Assembly (NCBI RefSeq): GCF_000255455.1
Contig: NZ_JH621249.1
Location: forward strand, 121,024 to 185,023
From: Aquimarina agarilytica ZC1
GTDB taxonomy: Bacteria > Bacteroidota > Bacteroidia > Flavobacteriales > Flavobacteriaceae
Direction of reading: 5' to 3'
DNA length: 64,000 nt
The position numbers and the translations under genes are program-made. How positions within the stretch are numbered: position 1 is the first letter of the stretch; every line of letters starts with the position of its first letter. Below, piece by piece: positions 53,066-62,468 of this stretch. The notes under the pieces were generated by a model. It made no database searches and was not told the origin of the DNA. It was given only the letters and a program-made list of their open reading frames with translations.

Positions 53066-54673
53066 TTAATATATCTTTCTTAAAGATTTATGTAAGGTAA
53101 TTTTTAAAGGGAACGCCATTTCATAATTTGGCTTTTTAGGTAAATAAACAATCAATCCCTTTTGTTTAGACATTTTCCATTTTAAAGGAGTATCATTCCC
53201 TATTAATTTTATTGATTTGATATTTTTATCATTAAAATCTTTTAAAGACTTAATAACAGCTTTTTTTCTAGGCCAATCTAAAAAAGTAGCATAAATATTT
53301 TTATAATCTTTTGATCTAGTAAATCTAATATCTTCTTTTGTTCCGATAAATCTTTTCTTCCCCGAATCGTCTTTTTTACCCCAGTTACTAGATATTTCTC
53401 CAAAAGTTTCAAAAGGTCGAGTATTATATATAGCCTCTCCACATATTTTAAGCCAATTACCAAGTTCAAAGATTAATTTTTTTTGATCGTCGGGAATTGT
53501 TCCGTCAGCTTTTGGAGCAAATGATAACATTAAAACTCCTCGTTTACTTACAATATCAACTAATTCGTCTACAATTATATTAGTTGATTTTATCGGTATA
53601 TTTTCGGCATATCCCCAGTTATGATCATCATAAACACAATCGTCAGTTTGCCAAACCATATCTGCTATTTGGTCATAACCACTTCTTTCAAAATCACGGA
53701 TTGCTGAACCTTTAGGAAAAGTATGATGGTTTTTATAATTTAAAACGACATTTGGTTTTCCGAATACTCCGTTATTTGATTCTAGGGCAAGATTGTAATA
53801 AAATGCCCCAAATTCTTTTCGTCTAGTTTCAAATTCTTTTATATTAAACCCCCAATCAAAATAATAAAGATCAGGAGTGTATAATTGAGCCAATTCCTTA
53901 GTTCTTACTAACCATCTATCGAGATCACGTTCACTCGGTTTTACAGAATCCCAACGACTTCTTTTTAACCAATTTCTTCTAGACTCGTTTGGCTTTATTT
54001 GGATTGTATCCATGCCCTTTTCAATGATTGGATTTCCATATAAATCTTCATTACCTTTATCAATAGCATCAAATCTGTTAATATGATTCCATTGGAAAAA
54101 GGTGTAATTCCATGCAGAGTGATTAGATACTCCAAATTTTAGTCCTTTTTTTCTTACGGCTTTTTCGACTAAACCTACTAAATCTTTTTTTGGACCCATG
54201 TCTACAGAATTCCAAGGAGAGAGTTCAGTATCCCAAAGACAGAACGAATCATGATGTACTCCCATCATTGTAAAAAATTTAGCACCTCCTTTTACACATA
54301 ATTCAGCCCAATTATTGGCATCAAATTTTTCGGCTTTAAAAAAAGGGATAAGATCTTTATAACCAAATTTATCGGGATTACCATATATTTTTTTATGATG
54401 TTTGAAAGTTGCTAATCCTTGATTATCTCTACTACTTTGCCCTTCTTTTGAATACATCCATCTTCCATACCACTCAGCTGCATGATCACCTTTAAAAGCA
54501 GGGACAGAATATACTCCCCAATGAACCCAAAAACCTAGTTTTGCATCCTCGTACCATTCAGGGGCTTGGTAGTTTTTTAAGGAATCCCAATCATCTGTAT
54601 ATTTATTTTGACTCCAAAATATAATTGGAATGTATAGTAATAAAACTAATGTTTTTCTTTTTTTGGATGGCAT
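53066..54673 (-). CDS. alpha-L-fucosidase, GH29
   Basis: 535 aa. A signal peptide (KTLVLLLYIPIIFWSQ) is followed by the GH29 start WYEDAKLGFWVHWGVYSVPAF, AKFFTMMGVHHDSFCLWD, the nucleophile region DLYYFDWGF and GVLMLSFAPKADGTIP. It would remove terminal fucose from glycans outside the inner membrane, as is common in marine Bacteroidota degrading algal polysaccharides. It stands alone here; no SusC/D pair or sulfatase is adjacent. The product ends in a C-terminal beta-rich domain. Confidence 0.88.
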   Translation of the reverse strand: MPSKKRKTLVLLLYIPIIFWSQNKYTDDWDSLKNYQAPEWYEDAKLGFWVHWGVYSVPAFKGDHAAEWYGRWMYSKEGQSSRDNQGLATFKHHKKIYGNPDKFGYKDLIPFFKAEKFDANNWAELCVKGGAKFFTMMGVHHDSFCLWDTELSPWNSVDMGPKKDLVGLVEKAVRKKGLKFGVSNHSAWNYTFFQWNHINRFDAIDKGNEDLYGNPIIEKGMDTIQIKPNESRRNWLKRSRWDSVKPSERDLDRWLVRTKELAQLYTPDLYYFDWGFNIKEFETRRKEFGAFYYNLALESNNGVFGKPNVVLNYKNHHTFPKGSAIRDFERSGYDQIADMVWQTDDCVYDDHNWGYAENIPIKSTNIIVDELVDIVSKRGVLMLSFAPKADGTIPDDQKKLIFELGNWLKICGEAIYNTRPFETFGEISSNWGKKDDSGKKRFIGTKEDIRFTRSKDYKNIYATFLDWPRKKAVIKSLKDFNDKNIKSIKLIGNDTPLKWKMSKQKGLIVYLPKKPNYEMAFPLKITLHKSLRKIY

Positions 54674-54836
54674 GGATATCGATTTAAGATTTATGTCTCT
54701 TCATTATATCCAAAGTTTAGATTTTATTTTTTTTGAAAAAAATAGACGATAAAGATTAATGAAAATACCTCCTTAAAAAGAATGATTAAATGACTTATTA
54801 ATATTATAGTTATTTTTTTATGAGAAACTTAATGTC

Positions 54837-54956
54837 TTAAAAGTCTTGACCTGTTTTATTTAAAACTTTAATGATTTTAGAATAGTGATCTATTCTCTCG
54901 TTTTCGAAATTTCTATTCTTGTTGGTTGCGTATATTGTAACAGGGACACTATCCAT
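54837..54956 (-). pseudogene. possible remnant of a protein C-terminus
   Basis: 39-codon frame beginning MDSVPVTIYATNKNRNFENE and ending NKTGQDF then TAA, closed upstream by another stop. It has normal amino acid composition for a real protein but no recognisable family. It may be debris of a deleted gene. Apart from this and the promoter/operator at 55126, the gap 54674-55158 shows only AT-rich DNA. Confidence 0.2.
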
Positions 54957-55125
54957 ACCTAAGTAGAGAATTTATTTAGGTGTTTTAAAGAGAATTATGA
55001 GAGGTGAAAACTACTAATTATAACAATTAGTAACTTCAAAATTAAATCATATTCATAAATATCAAAAGATAAACGATAGATTGAGTTATATTATTTTTAC
55101 CATTATAATTGTTTTTATAGTTACA

Positions 55126-55140
55126 ATAAGCTTATATTTG
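55126..55140 (+). promoter_or_regulatory. promoter and palindrome before hipBA
   Basis: ATAAGCTTAT (55126-55135), a perfect 10-bp palindrome, overlaps the -7 box TATATTTG (55133-55140), 18 bp before the hipB start. A natural site for autorepression by HipB. Confidence 0.5.
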
Positions 55141-55158
55141 ATAATATAATGGTATTTT

Positions 55159-55422
55159 ATGTTTGAAATAGTAACAGTAAAAGATGTAAAAGTAAAAATT
55201 GGTGAAGCTTGTAAAACACTTAGAAAGGTTCGCAAAATGTCTAGAGAAGATTTAGCTAATGTGTTAGATGTTTCTAGTACTACCATTCAAAACATTGAGA
55301 ATGGTAAAAATGCTACCCTTGATAATATTTTAAAAGTAGCTAATCATTTTGGTTTATTACAGTCAATTTTAAAGGGAATAGAAAAAAATAGTTCGAATAA
55401 AAATGACATCTCATTCTACTAA
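55159..55422 (+). CDS. hipB: HipB-like antitoxin / HTH repressor
   Basis: 87 aa with an XRE-type HTH: IGEACKTLRKVRKMSREDLANVLDVSSTTIQNIENGKNATLDNILKVANHFG. It would bind its own promoter and hold the HipA-like kinase inactive. It is separated from hipA by 3 bp. The palindrome at 55126 is the probable operator. The C-terminus is Asn/Lys-rich and unstructured. Confidence 0.85.
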   Translation: MFEIVTVKDVKVKIGEACKTLRKVRKMSREDLANVLDVSSTTIQNIENGKNATLDNILKVANHFGLLQSILKGIEKNSSNKNDISFY

Positions 55423-55425
55423 AAT

Positions 55426-56688
55426 ATGGCTAGAGACAAAATTATAGATGTTGTAATATTTGGTGAAGAAATTGGTAAATTAGGCTTTGATTTAGATCAA
55501 AGGAAATCATTTTTTCAATACAATCCAGATTTTTTAGAGTCTGGAAAATATACCAACTTATTCCCATTTATTTTTAAACGCACTACACCTGTCCAGGTAT
55601 TTACTGAATTTCAGCAAGATACTTTTCAAGGTTTACCACCTATGATAGCCGATTCTTTACCTGATACTTTTGGAAATATTATTTTTCAAGAATGGTTAAC
55701 AGTTAGAGGAATTCAAAAAGTTACTCCCTTAGAGCAATTAGCTTACACTGCAGACCGTGGTATGGGAGCTATAGAATATAAACCCGTTAAAGAATTACCC
55801 AATACTTCCATTGTAAATATTAACGAAGTAATTATTATTCTAGAAAAAGTACTCAAATTAAAAGAAGATACAAAAGGGACATCACTTAGCGAACTGGCTC
55901 TACTCAATATTTTTAAAATAGGTACTTCTGCAGGTGGGGCTAGACCTAAAATCCTAATTTCAGAACATAAGGAAACAGGTTCCATTATTGCGGGTGATAA
56001 GGAAATAAGCGAAGATTATAATCATTATTTAGTAAAATTACACTTGAATAATAGTGACGGTTATAACCGAGAAATTGTAGAATACGCTTATTATTTATTG
56101 GCTCAAGAAGCTAGGATTGATATGATGCCTTGTAAGCTAATAGAAAGAAAACATTTTGCAACATTACGCTACGATAGACAATATGGAGAAAAGCAACATA
56201 TACTTACTGTTACAGGTTTAACAGGTTGGGATTTTAAAAGTCAGCCTGAAAACTCCAGTTATGAAAATATATTTAAAGTTGCTCTAGCGCTTAAGGTACC
56301 ACATAAAGATTTACAGCAACTGTTCAAACGAATGGTATTCAACCTTATTTTTAAAAATGTAGATGACCATTTAAAAAATCATAGCTTTATTTATAATAAG
56401 GTAACCGATAGTTGGAATTTAGGGCCTGCCTATGATTTAACTTATGCACTTAATCCACTATTTACTTTCAAAAATACTTCCCGGGCTTTATCTATTAATG
56501 GCAAACGAACGGAAATAACTCTAAAAGATATTTTAACAATTGCGGATGAATTTTCGATAAAGAACCCTAAAGGAATTGTTGCAGAGGTACAGGGCTTAAT
56601 TCCTAGATGGCAAGAAGTGGCAAGTGAATTAGAAATCCCCAAAAAGATTATAAAACAGATACATACTGATTTGGTTAAGCTCAATTAA
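55426..56688 (+). CDS. hipA: HipA-like serine/threonine kinase toxin
   Basis: 420 aa. HipA N-domain region (VVIFGEEIGKLGFDLDQRKSFFQYNP; LPDTFGN), then the kinase core with TSAGGARPKIL (P-loop-like), FKNVDDHLKNHSF (catalytic Asp and Asn) and LGPAYDLTYALN (metal-binding Asp). HipA toxins phosphorylate glutamyl-tRNA synthetase or similar targets to cause dormancy. It is immediately downstream of hipB, giving a type II toxin-antitoxin pair; whether it still functions cannot be read here, but the catalytic residues are present. Confidence 0.88.
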   Translation: MARDKIIDVVIFGEEIGKLGFDLDQRKSFFQYNPDFLESGKYTNLFPFIFKRTTPVQVFTEFQQDTFQGLPPMIADSLPDTFGNIIFQEWLTVRGIQKVTPLEQLAYTADRGMGAIEYKPVKELPNTSIVNINEVIIILEKVLKLKEDTKGTSLSELALLNIFKIGTSAGGARPKILISEHKETGSIIAGDKEISEDYNHYLVKLHLNNSDGYNREIVEYAYYLLAQEARIDMMPCKLIERKHFATLRYDRQYGEKQHILTVTGLTGWDFKSQPENSSYENIFKVALALKVPHKDLQQLFKRMVFNLIFKNVDDHLKNHSFIYNKVTDSWNLGPAYDLTYALNPLFTFKNTSRALSINGKRTEITLKDILTIADEFSIKNPKGIVAEVQGLIPRWQEVASELEIPKKIIKQIHTDLVKLN

Positions 56689-56827
56689 CTAAACTAAACT
56701 TGCAATAGCATAATCCCCATTTTAATTAAATTCTGAATTGCCATAACAAGTTTTGTTTTCATTATAAGGGAAATAGAATTATATAATCATACAATTTATT
56801 AGAAGTTAACAAATTTGACTACTAACT

Positions 56828-57376
56828 TCAAAATTTAAACTTAAATCCAATCAAACGATTGCCTCTATCATTTGAATACGACAATTCTAAGTGTTCCTTT
56901 TGATATGGAGTAGTAAATATATAAGTACTACCAATACCAATGATTGTACCTGCAAGTACATCATATCCATCATGCTTGTCGGCATCTATACGACTAAAAG
57001 CAGTAAATCCTGCTGCTAAATAGGCAGGAATACTGTACTTAAATCCATAACGACGATGAATAAATGAAGCTCCTTGAAATGCTGTGGACGTATGTCCAGA
57101 TGGAAATCCAAAGTCGCCATTGTTTTTAGGTCTAGGTTTATTGATTCCTACTTTTAATGATAAAGTTATTACTTGATTAAGCACAAAAGATTTGATAAAT
57201 TGTGTAGCACCTTTTTTATCTCCTAAAATTAAAGTTGTTCCAAAAGTAACAGTAGGTATTGTTACTAAAAATACGTCACCAGTAGTTTCTATTAATGATT
57301 TTTGAGAATAAGTCTGTTGTACGCTCAGCATTAGAAATAGAAAGCTAAAGTAATAGAAAAGCAAAGAGTATTTCAT
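56828..57376 (-). CDS. PAP2-family phosphatase
   Basis: 182 aa with a signal peptide (YSLLFYYFSFLFLMLSVQQTYSQ). The three-part signature is present: NKPRPKNNGD, GFPSGHTSTAF and SRIDADKHDGYDVLAG. It would dephosphorylate lipid phosphates or similar on the periplasmic side. Alone on the minus strand; no operon partner. The 318-bp gap to the next gene (57377-57694) shows only AT-rich DNA and presumably two divergent promoters. Confidence 0.83.
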   Translation of the reverse strand: MKYSLLFYYFSFLFLMLSVQQTYSQKSLIETTGDVFLVTIPTVTFGTTLILGDKKGATQFIKSFVLNQVITLSLKVGINKPRPKNNGDFGFPSGHTSTAFQGASFIHRRYGFKYSIPAYLAAGFTAFSRIDADKHDGYDVLAGTIIGIGSTYIFTTPYQKEHLELSYSNDRGNRLIGFKFKF

Positions 57377-57694
57377 AGTTGTTTTTTGCTAGCTATTTTG
57401 CTTTTCTTTAGTTAGAATTCAGAAATAGTTGTTTTAATAGTTGACTTTAGAATATGTAACTAACTTAACTAAGACTTATTTATTTGGTATAATAATCCTA
57501 AATGATTCATTATATTTCATTTTTTTCTTTTAATTGGTTTAAACCCGAATTATATTTTATAAAACCTTTAATTTATTCATAGTACCCTTACATTATTCTA
57601 TTAGTTTGCTACAATAGGTTTATTTTTCAATCATTTAAATTAAAAAACGACTAAAATTTAGAGTTTTATATATATTTACTCCAAAATATTTTAC

Positions 57695-58960
57695 ATGTCA
57701 TATTCCCAAAACCTTTTAGAATTTATAGATTTAAGTTCAACGTCATTCCATGCGGTAGAAAATTTAAAAAATGAGTTAGCAGCGCAACATTACCAAGAGC
57801 TAAAGGAAGAAGAAAAATGGTCTTTGGAAAAAGGAGGGAAGTATTATGTGACTAGAGCCGATGGGTCTATTATTATATTTAAAACTCCCAAAAAATGGAC
57901 AAGCGATTATGCATTTTCTATTATCGGAGCACATACCGATTCTCCTGGTCTTAAAATAAAAAACAATCCTATATCAGTTAAAGAAGGCTATCAATTATTA
58001 AATGTTGAGGTATATGGAGGGGTTTTATTAACGAGCTGGTTTGATAAAGATCTTTATTTAGGAGGAAGATTAATTGTAGAGAATGAAAAAGGTGTATTAA
58101 GTCAAAAAGTAATAAAAATAGAAAAGAGGTTGCGAATCCCTCGTTTAGCGATACATTTAGATAGAGAGGTAAATAAAGAAGGCTTTAAGCCGAATCCACA
58201 GGAGCATATGTTTCCTGTTATTGGATTAAATAATGATATGCGTTTCGAAGATTGGATACAAAAAGAAACCGGAATATCAGAAACAATACTTAGTTGGGAT
58301 TTATTTTTGTTTGATGCCGAAAAATCTAATTTTGGTGGGGTAAATAATGAGTTTATTTATGCTCCCAGATTAGATAATTTAGCAAGTGTTCATGCTTCTT
58401 TTGAAGCTTTAAAGCAGTCAAAAATAACTTCCGATAAGGTACAAATGGCGGTGTATTTTCAGCATGAAGAAATCGGTTCCGAATCACAAAACGGGGCTAG
58501 TTCTAACTTTTTAGAAACCATTTTAAAGCGTATTCATGCTTTTGTTTCTTCTAATGAAGAAGACTATTTTAAATCAATAGCAAAATCTTTTTTTATATCG
58601 GCCGATATGGCGCATGCTGTTCATCCAAGTTATTCGAGTAAACATGATAGTAATCACAAACCTTATATTGATGGGGGACCTGTAATAAAAAGTAATGCGA
58701 ACATGCGTTATGCAACAGATGCTTTTTCGGTAGCAAAGTTTAAGCAGTGGTGTAAAAAAGCTAATGTTCCCTTTCAGGATTTTTGCAGCCGGAATGATAT
58801 AGGTTGTGGTTCCACAATTGGACCTATGACAGCAGCTAAAATTGGAATCCCTACTATTGATGTTGGAAATCCAATGTTATCAATGCATAGTATTCGGGAA
58901 ATGTGTGGAGTAAAGGATCATGAATTAATTATAAAAGTATTTGCTGAGTTTTATAAGTAA
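57695..58960 (+). CDS. apeB: M18 family aminopeptidase
   Basis: 421 aa. Metal and catalytic motifs: IIGAHTDSPGLKIK (His-x-Asp), FQHEEIGSESQNGASS (Glu-Glu) and FISADMAHAVHPSYSSKHD (Asp and His), followed by STIGPMTAAKIGIPTIDVGNPMLSMHSIRE. A cytosolic di-metal aminopeptidase cleaving N-terminal residues, often Asp or Glu. Length is usual for the family. Stands alone and looks like core metabolism. Confidence 0.9.
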   Translation: MSYSQNLLEFIDLSSTSFHAVENLKNELAAQHYQELKEEEKWSLEKGGKYYVTRADGSIIIFKTPKKWTSDYAFSIIGAHTDSPGLKIKNNPISVKEGYQLLNVEVYGGVLLTSWFDKDLYLGGRLIVENEKGVLSQKVIKIEKRLRIPRLAIHLDREVNKEGFKPNPQEHMFPVIGLNNDMRFEDWIQKETGISETILSWDLFLFDAEKSNFGGVNNEFIYAPRLDNLASVHASFEALKQSKITSDKVQMAVYFQHEEIGSESQNGASSNFLETILKRIHAFVSSNEEDYFKSIAKSFFISADMAHAVHPSYSSKHDSNHKPYIDGGPVIKSNANMRYATDAFSVAKFKQWCKKANVPFQDFCSRNDIGCGSTIGPMTAAKIGIPTIDVGNPMLSMHSIREMCGVKDHELIIKVFAEFYK

Positions 58961-59142
58961 TTTTTTTTCATTGGTTCCTGGTTATAATTTATTGCAAATC
59001 GCCTGAATACAAGTTTTAAATTATTTTTTATTAGTAGCAGGCTTGAGATTAAATTCTTTTGAGAAAAGCTATGAATACCCTGTAGTTATTTAAGTGTATT
59101 TTTGGATTCTTTTTTCTACTTTTAGAAGATATTATACAAATT

Positions 59143-60246
59143 ATGAGATATCTAAACCACCTATTTTTTCTCTTTGTTCTATTATCATGTAATGATACGA
59201 CCAAACAAGAAAAACCAACAGTAGTTAAAGAAGTAGCAACCGCAAAGCTAAGCTTAGAGCAGGCAGAAAGACTAGCACAGTTACCCATGAATTGTGTGAA
59301 TGTTGAATATCCTAATAAATTAAACCAAACCATTGGAGGAGTAGCCGATTTACAATCGCCTAAAGAATTGCACCCATCATTTTATGGATGTTTCGATTGG
59401 CATTCATCAGTACATGGACATTGGAGTTTGGTTTCGTTGTTAAAGCAATTTCCGCAATTAAAGCACGCTGTAAAAATGAAGGCGATGCTATTAGACAATA
59501 TATCAAAGGAAAATATAGAAAAGGAAGTAGCGTATTTTAATGGGAAACATAGTAAAAATTACGAACGAACCTATGGTTGGGCTTGGGTATTAAAGTTAGC
59601 CGAAGAATTGCATACATGGGATAATGACACAGCAAGAGAATTAGAAAAAAACTTACAGCCATTAACTGATTTGATGGTTCAAAAATATATTGAGTTTTTA
59701 CCTAAATTGAATTATCCAATTCGAGTAGGGGAGCATACCAATACGGCATTTGGACTCACCTTTGCTTGGGATTATGCACATACTGTAGGTAATAACACCT
59801 TACAAATGGCTATTGAGAAAAGAGCAAAAGCGTTTTATATGCAAGATGCCAATTGTCCCATTACTTGGGAACCTAGCGGGTACGACTTTTTATCTCCTTG
59901 TTTGCAAGAAGCTGCTATTATGAAACGCGTATTATCCAAGGAAGAGTTTTCTGGTTGGTTTGGAGATTTTTTACCTCAAATGAAAGCTAAAAATTATCAA
60001 CTGGAGGTAGGAGAAGTTTCAGACAGGACGGATGGTAAATTAGTGCATTTAGATGGCGTAAATTTTTCAAGAGCATGGGCTTTATATGCCATTGTAAAAG
60101 ATTTACCAGAATATAAGCACTTAAAGAATGTCGCTAATAAACATATCAATTTTTCATTACCCAATATAGTGGGGGATAGTTATGAAGGGGGACATTGGCT
60201 AGGGAGTTTTGCTATATACGCCTTGAACTCCATTCACAATGATTAA
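59143..60246 (+). CDS. DUF2891 family lipoprotein
   Basis: 367 aa. N-terminal lipoprotein signal (HLFFLFVLLSCNDT). The body has the family signature CVNVEYPNKLNQTIGGVADLQSPKELHPSFYGCFDWHSSVHGHWSLV and later EPSGYDFLSPCLQEA and GDSYEGGHWLGSFAIYAL. The fold is likely an alpha/alpha barrel of helices, as in glycan-active proteins, but no reaction is known. It overlaps the Nramp transporter gene by 8 bp, so both are probably expressed together, which hints at a link with metal supply (inference). Confidence 0.85.
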   Translation: MRYLNHLFFLFVLLSCNDTTKQEKPTVVKEVATAKLSLEQAERLAQLPMNCVNVEYPNKLNQTIGGVADLQSPKELHPSFYGCFDWHSSVHGHWSLVSLLKQFPQLKHAVKMKAMLLDNISKENIEKEVAYFNGKHSKNYERTYGWAWVLKLAEELHTWDNDTARELEKNLQPLTDLMVQKYIEFLPKLNYPIRVGEHTNTAFGLTFAWDYAHTVGNNTLQMAIEKRAKAFYMQDANCPITWEPSGYDFLSPCLQEAAIMKRVLSKEEFSGWFGDFLPQMKAKNYQLEVGEVSDRTDGKLVHLDGVNFSRAWALYAIVKDLPEYKHLKNVANKHINFSLPNIVGDSYEGGHWLGSFAIYALNSIHND

Positions 60247-61474
60247 GAATCTGTTTAAAAATATAGGTCCGGGGACATTAGTGGCGGCGGCATTTATAGG
60301 TCCAGGAACAGTGACATTATGTACATTGGCTGGAGTTAATTTTGGGTTCAACTTACTCTGGGCAATGGTTTTATCCATAGTAACAACCATAGTTCTGCAA
60401 GAAATGGCTGCTCGTTTGGGGATTATTTCCGAAAAAGGATTATCGGAAGTAATCAAATTAGAGATTAAACATTCCTTTGTTAATCGTTTGATAATGATTT
60501 TAATACTTTTGGCTATTGTTGTTGGAAATGCATCCTATGAAGCTGGAAATATTAGTGGAGGTATTTTGGGATTGGAAGCCGTTGTAGGAAAACAGATTTT
60601 TAACGTATTTGGTTTTACAATTAATGGACTAAGTATTCTTATAGGAATGATTGCCTTTGTATTGTTGTATATGGGGAATTATAAATTATTAGAACGCGCC
60701 TTGGTAGGCTTAGTGCTTGTTATGAGTATTTCTTTTACGCTTACAGCAATTGTCACAAAACCAGACTTGTTAGCTATTATAAAAGGCGCTTTTATACCAA
60801 TAGCACCAAAGGGAAGTTTATTAACCATTATAGGTTTGATAGGGACTACAGTGGTTCCTTATAATTTGTTTTTGCATGCAGCTTTGGTCAAAGAGAAATG
60901 GAAAGGAGAAAAGAATTTAAAAACAGTTCGGAAAGATACTGTAGTATCAATTGTTTTGGGAGGATTGGTTTCCATGTCTATTATTATCTCTGCTGCATCT
61001 GTGTCATTAGGAGGAGAGTTGTCAAATGCTTCCGATTTGGCAAAAAGTTTAGCTCCATTGTATGGTGATTTTGCCAAGTATTTTTTAGGAATTGGATTAT
61101 TTGCAGCCGGAATCACATCTGCAATTACGGCCCCCTTAGCAGCGGCTTATGTAGCTAAAGGATGTTTAGGTTGGTATGGTGGATTACAGTCGAAAAAGTT
61201 TAAAGGGATTTGGATGTTTATTTTGCTATTAGGGGTTGTTTTTTCTTCTTTAGGAATCAAGCCAATTGAAATTATCAAATTTGCTCAAGTAGCTAATGGA
61301 ATTTTATTACCTGTCATTGCAGGAATCTTGTTATGGGTAGTGAATAGAAAAGAAGTGTTAGGTAACTATGTGAATTCTACATTACAAAATATATTGGGTG
61401 GGGTTATTCTTTTAGCTACAATATTTTTAGGATTTAAAGGTGTTTTTAAAGTATTCGGATTACATATATTTTAA
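60239..61474 (+). CDS. mntH: Nramp-family divalent metal transporter
   Basis: 411 aa with about eleven hydrophobic segments. Starts IGPGTLVAAAFIGPGTVTLCTLAGV; the family normally has a DPGN motif in the first segment and here reads GPGT, so the classic Asp/Asn metal ligands are changed. The TM6-like part has TTVVPYNLFLHAALV rather than the usual MPHN. This suggests a divergent branch with altered selectivity, as in the Mg- or Al-type Nramp relatives. No regulator is adjacent. Confidence 0.8.
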   Translation: MIKNLFKNIGPGTLVAAAFIGPGTVTLCTLAGVNFGFNLLWAMVLSIVTTIVLQEMAARLGIISEKGLSEVIKLEIKHSFVNRLIMILILLAIVVGNASYEAGNISGGILGLEAVVGKQIFNVFGFTINGLSILIGMIAFVLLYMGNYKLLERALVGLVLVMSISFTLTAIVTKPDLLAIIKGAFIPIAPKGSLLTIIGLIGTTVVPYNLFLHAALVKEKWKGEKNLKTVRKDTVVSIVLGGLVSMSIIISAASVSLGGELSNASDLAKSLAPLYGDFAKYFLGIGLFAAGITSAITAPLAAAYVAKGCLGWYGGLQSKKFKGIWMFILLLGVVFSSLGIKPIEIIKFAQVANGILLPVIAGILLWVVNRKEVLGNYVNSTLQNILGGVILLATIFLGFKGVFKVFGLHIF

Positions 61475-61555
61475 TTATTGTTATGAATAAAATACCATAC
61501 CTAGAATAGTTATAGCCTATGATTAAAGGAGATAACTTAAGCGATTAAGCATCAT

Positions 61556-61645
61556 TAACAAACCGCCAAGTACCTAACCCGTAGGCTTTTTGGTGGGAGA
61601 GGTGTACGCTCCTTAATTATCGGGAGAGCCTTCTACTCAATTAGT
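61556..61645 (+). mobile_element. group II intron-like 3' tail (domain V/VI remnant)
   Basis: The motif AACCGCC (61561-61567) with GGTGG (61592-61596) after a short hairpin, then GAGAGG, a CTCC...GGGAG stem, and CCTTCTACTC resemble the domain V-VI end of bacterial group II introns. No reverse transcriptase gene is present, so this would be a degenerate 3' fragment. The call is from remembered pattern, not from alignment. Confidence 0.4.
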
Positions 61646-61671
61646 GATAGATATTTGTTTAATAACTATTT

Positions 61672-62034
61672 TTAATTCTTTCTAAGGGTCTCAATAATCT
61701 GGGCATTTACCCAAAAGATATTCACTTCAGATTCCTCAAAAGTTTTGCCATGCTGTATTCTATTAAAAAAGAAATACTTTCCATCATGGGAGACCATGCC
61801 ACGATTATCTTCAAATTTCGAATTTATTTCGGGTCCCATATTAATCGCAGGCCCCCAAGATCCATCCTCCTGACGGAAACTTATATATAAGTCCGAGTCT
61901 CCGTAACCGTCTTCCTGTTCACTATCCCAGATCAAATAGCTTTCATCTGGTGCAATAAAAGGGTGTGCCGTCCATTTTCCTGAATTTATTTCTTCTCTAA
62001 ATGCTTTTGGCCTTTCACGCACGCCATCTTTCAC
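61672..62034 (-). pseudogene. truncated PD40 / TolB-like beta-propeller protein
   Basis: About 120 codons of a PD40-type repeat protein: FIAPDESYLIWDSEQEDGYGDSDLYISFRQEDGSWGPAINMG and SHDGKYFFFNR. The reading frame extends upstream (GIGTIRYSVV) but is stopped by TAG at the start of the inverted repeat at 62071, and no proper start or signal peptide remains. So only the C-terminal end of a larger periplasmic protein is left. It lies between the intron-like tail and the inverted repeat, which suggests an insertion-deletion scar. Confidence 0.7.
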
Positions 62035-62070
62035 TACTGAATATCTAATGGTACCAATGCCATCTGGATT

Positions 62071-62114
62071 TTGGACTACCTAGTAATTTATACCAAATTT
62101 ACTAGGTAGTCCAA
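62071..62114. repeat. 16-bp perfect inverted repeat
   Basis: TTGGACTACCTAGTAA (62071-62086) and TTACTAGGTAGTCCAA (62099-62114) around a 12-nt loop, immediately where the truncated PD40 gene stops. It might be the fused ends of a lost insertion sequence or a hairpin. The remaining DNA to 62468 holds no gene and nothing else that I can see beyond AT-rich promoter sequence. Confidence 0.7.
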
Positions 62115-62468
62115 TCTTGTTGAATTAGCTTTAGCTTTATAATTTCTTCTATAGTATCATCGTGGTTTTCCCCTATCTTAAATTTAGAAACCCCAATCCC
62201 GTTTATAGTATTTTACTTATTAATGAAATTATAAATAGTTTGAGTTATAAAAGTGATTAATATAGAGTACTTTTACTAGAGGACTACATATCTTATGATA
62301 TCAATCATTCACTATCTTTTTTGTTGTTAAACTACTTTTTTTATTTGCTAGCAGACTTTATACTTATAGTTGAATTATCAGTAACCACTCCTCAATACAA
62401 ATTTAGCAAACTCTTAAGTCGTTTGTTAAATTTTAACGGTCTATTGATCATTTCAATTTCATAAATAT

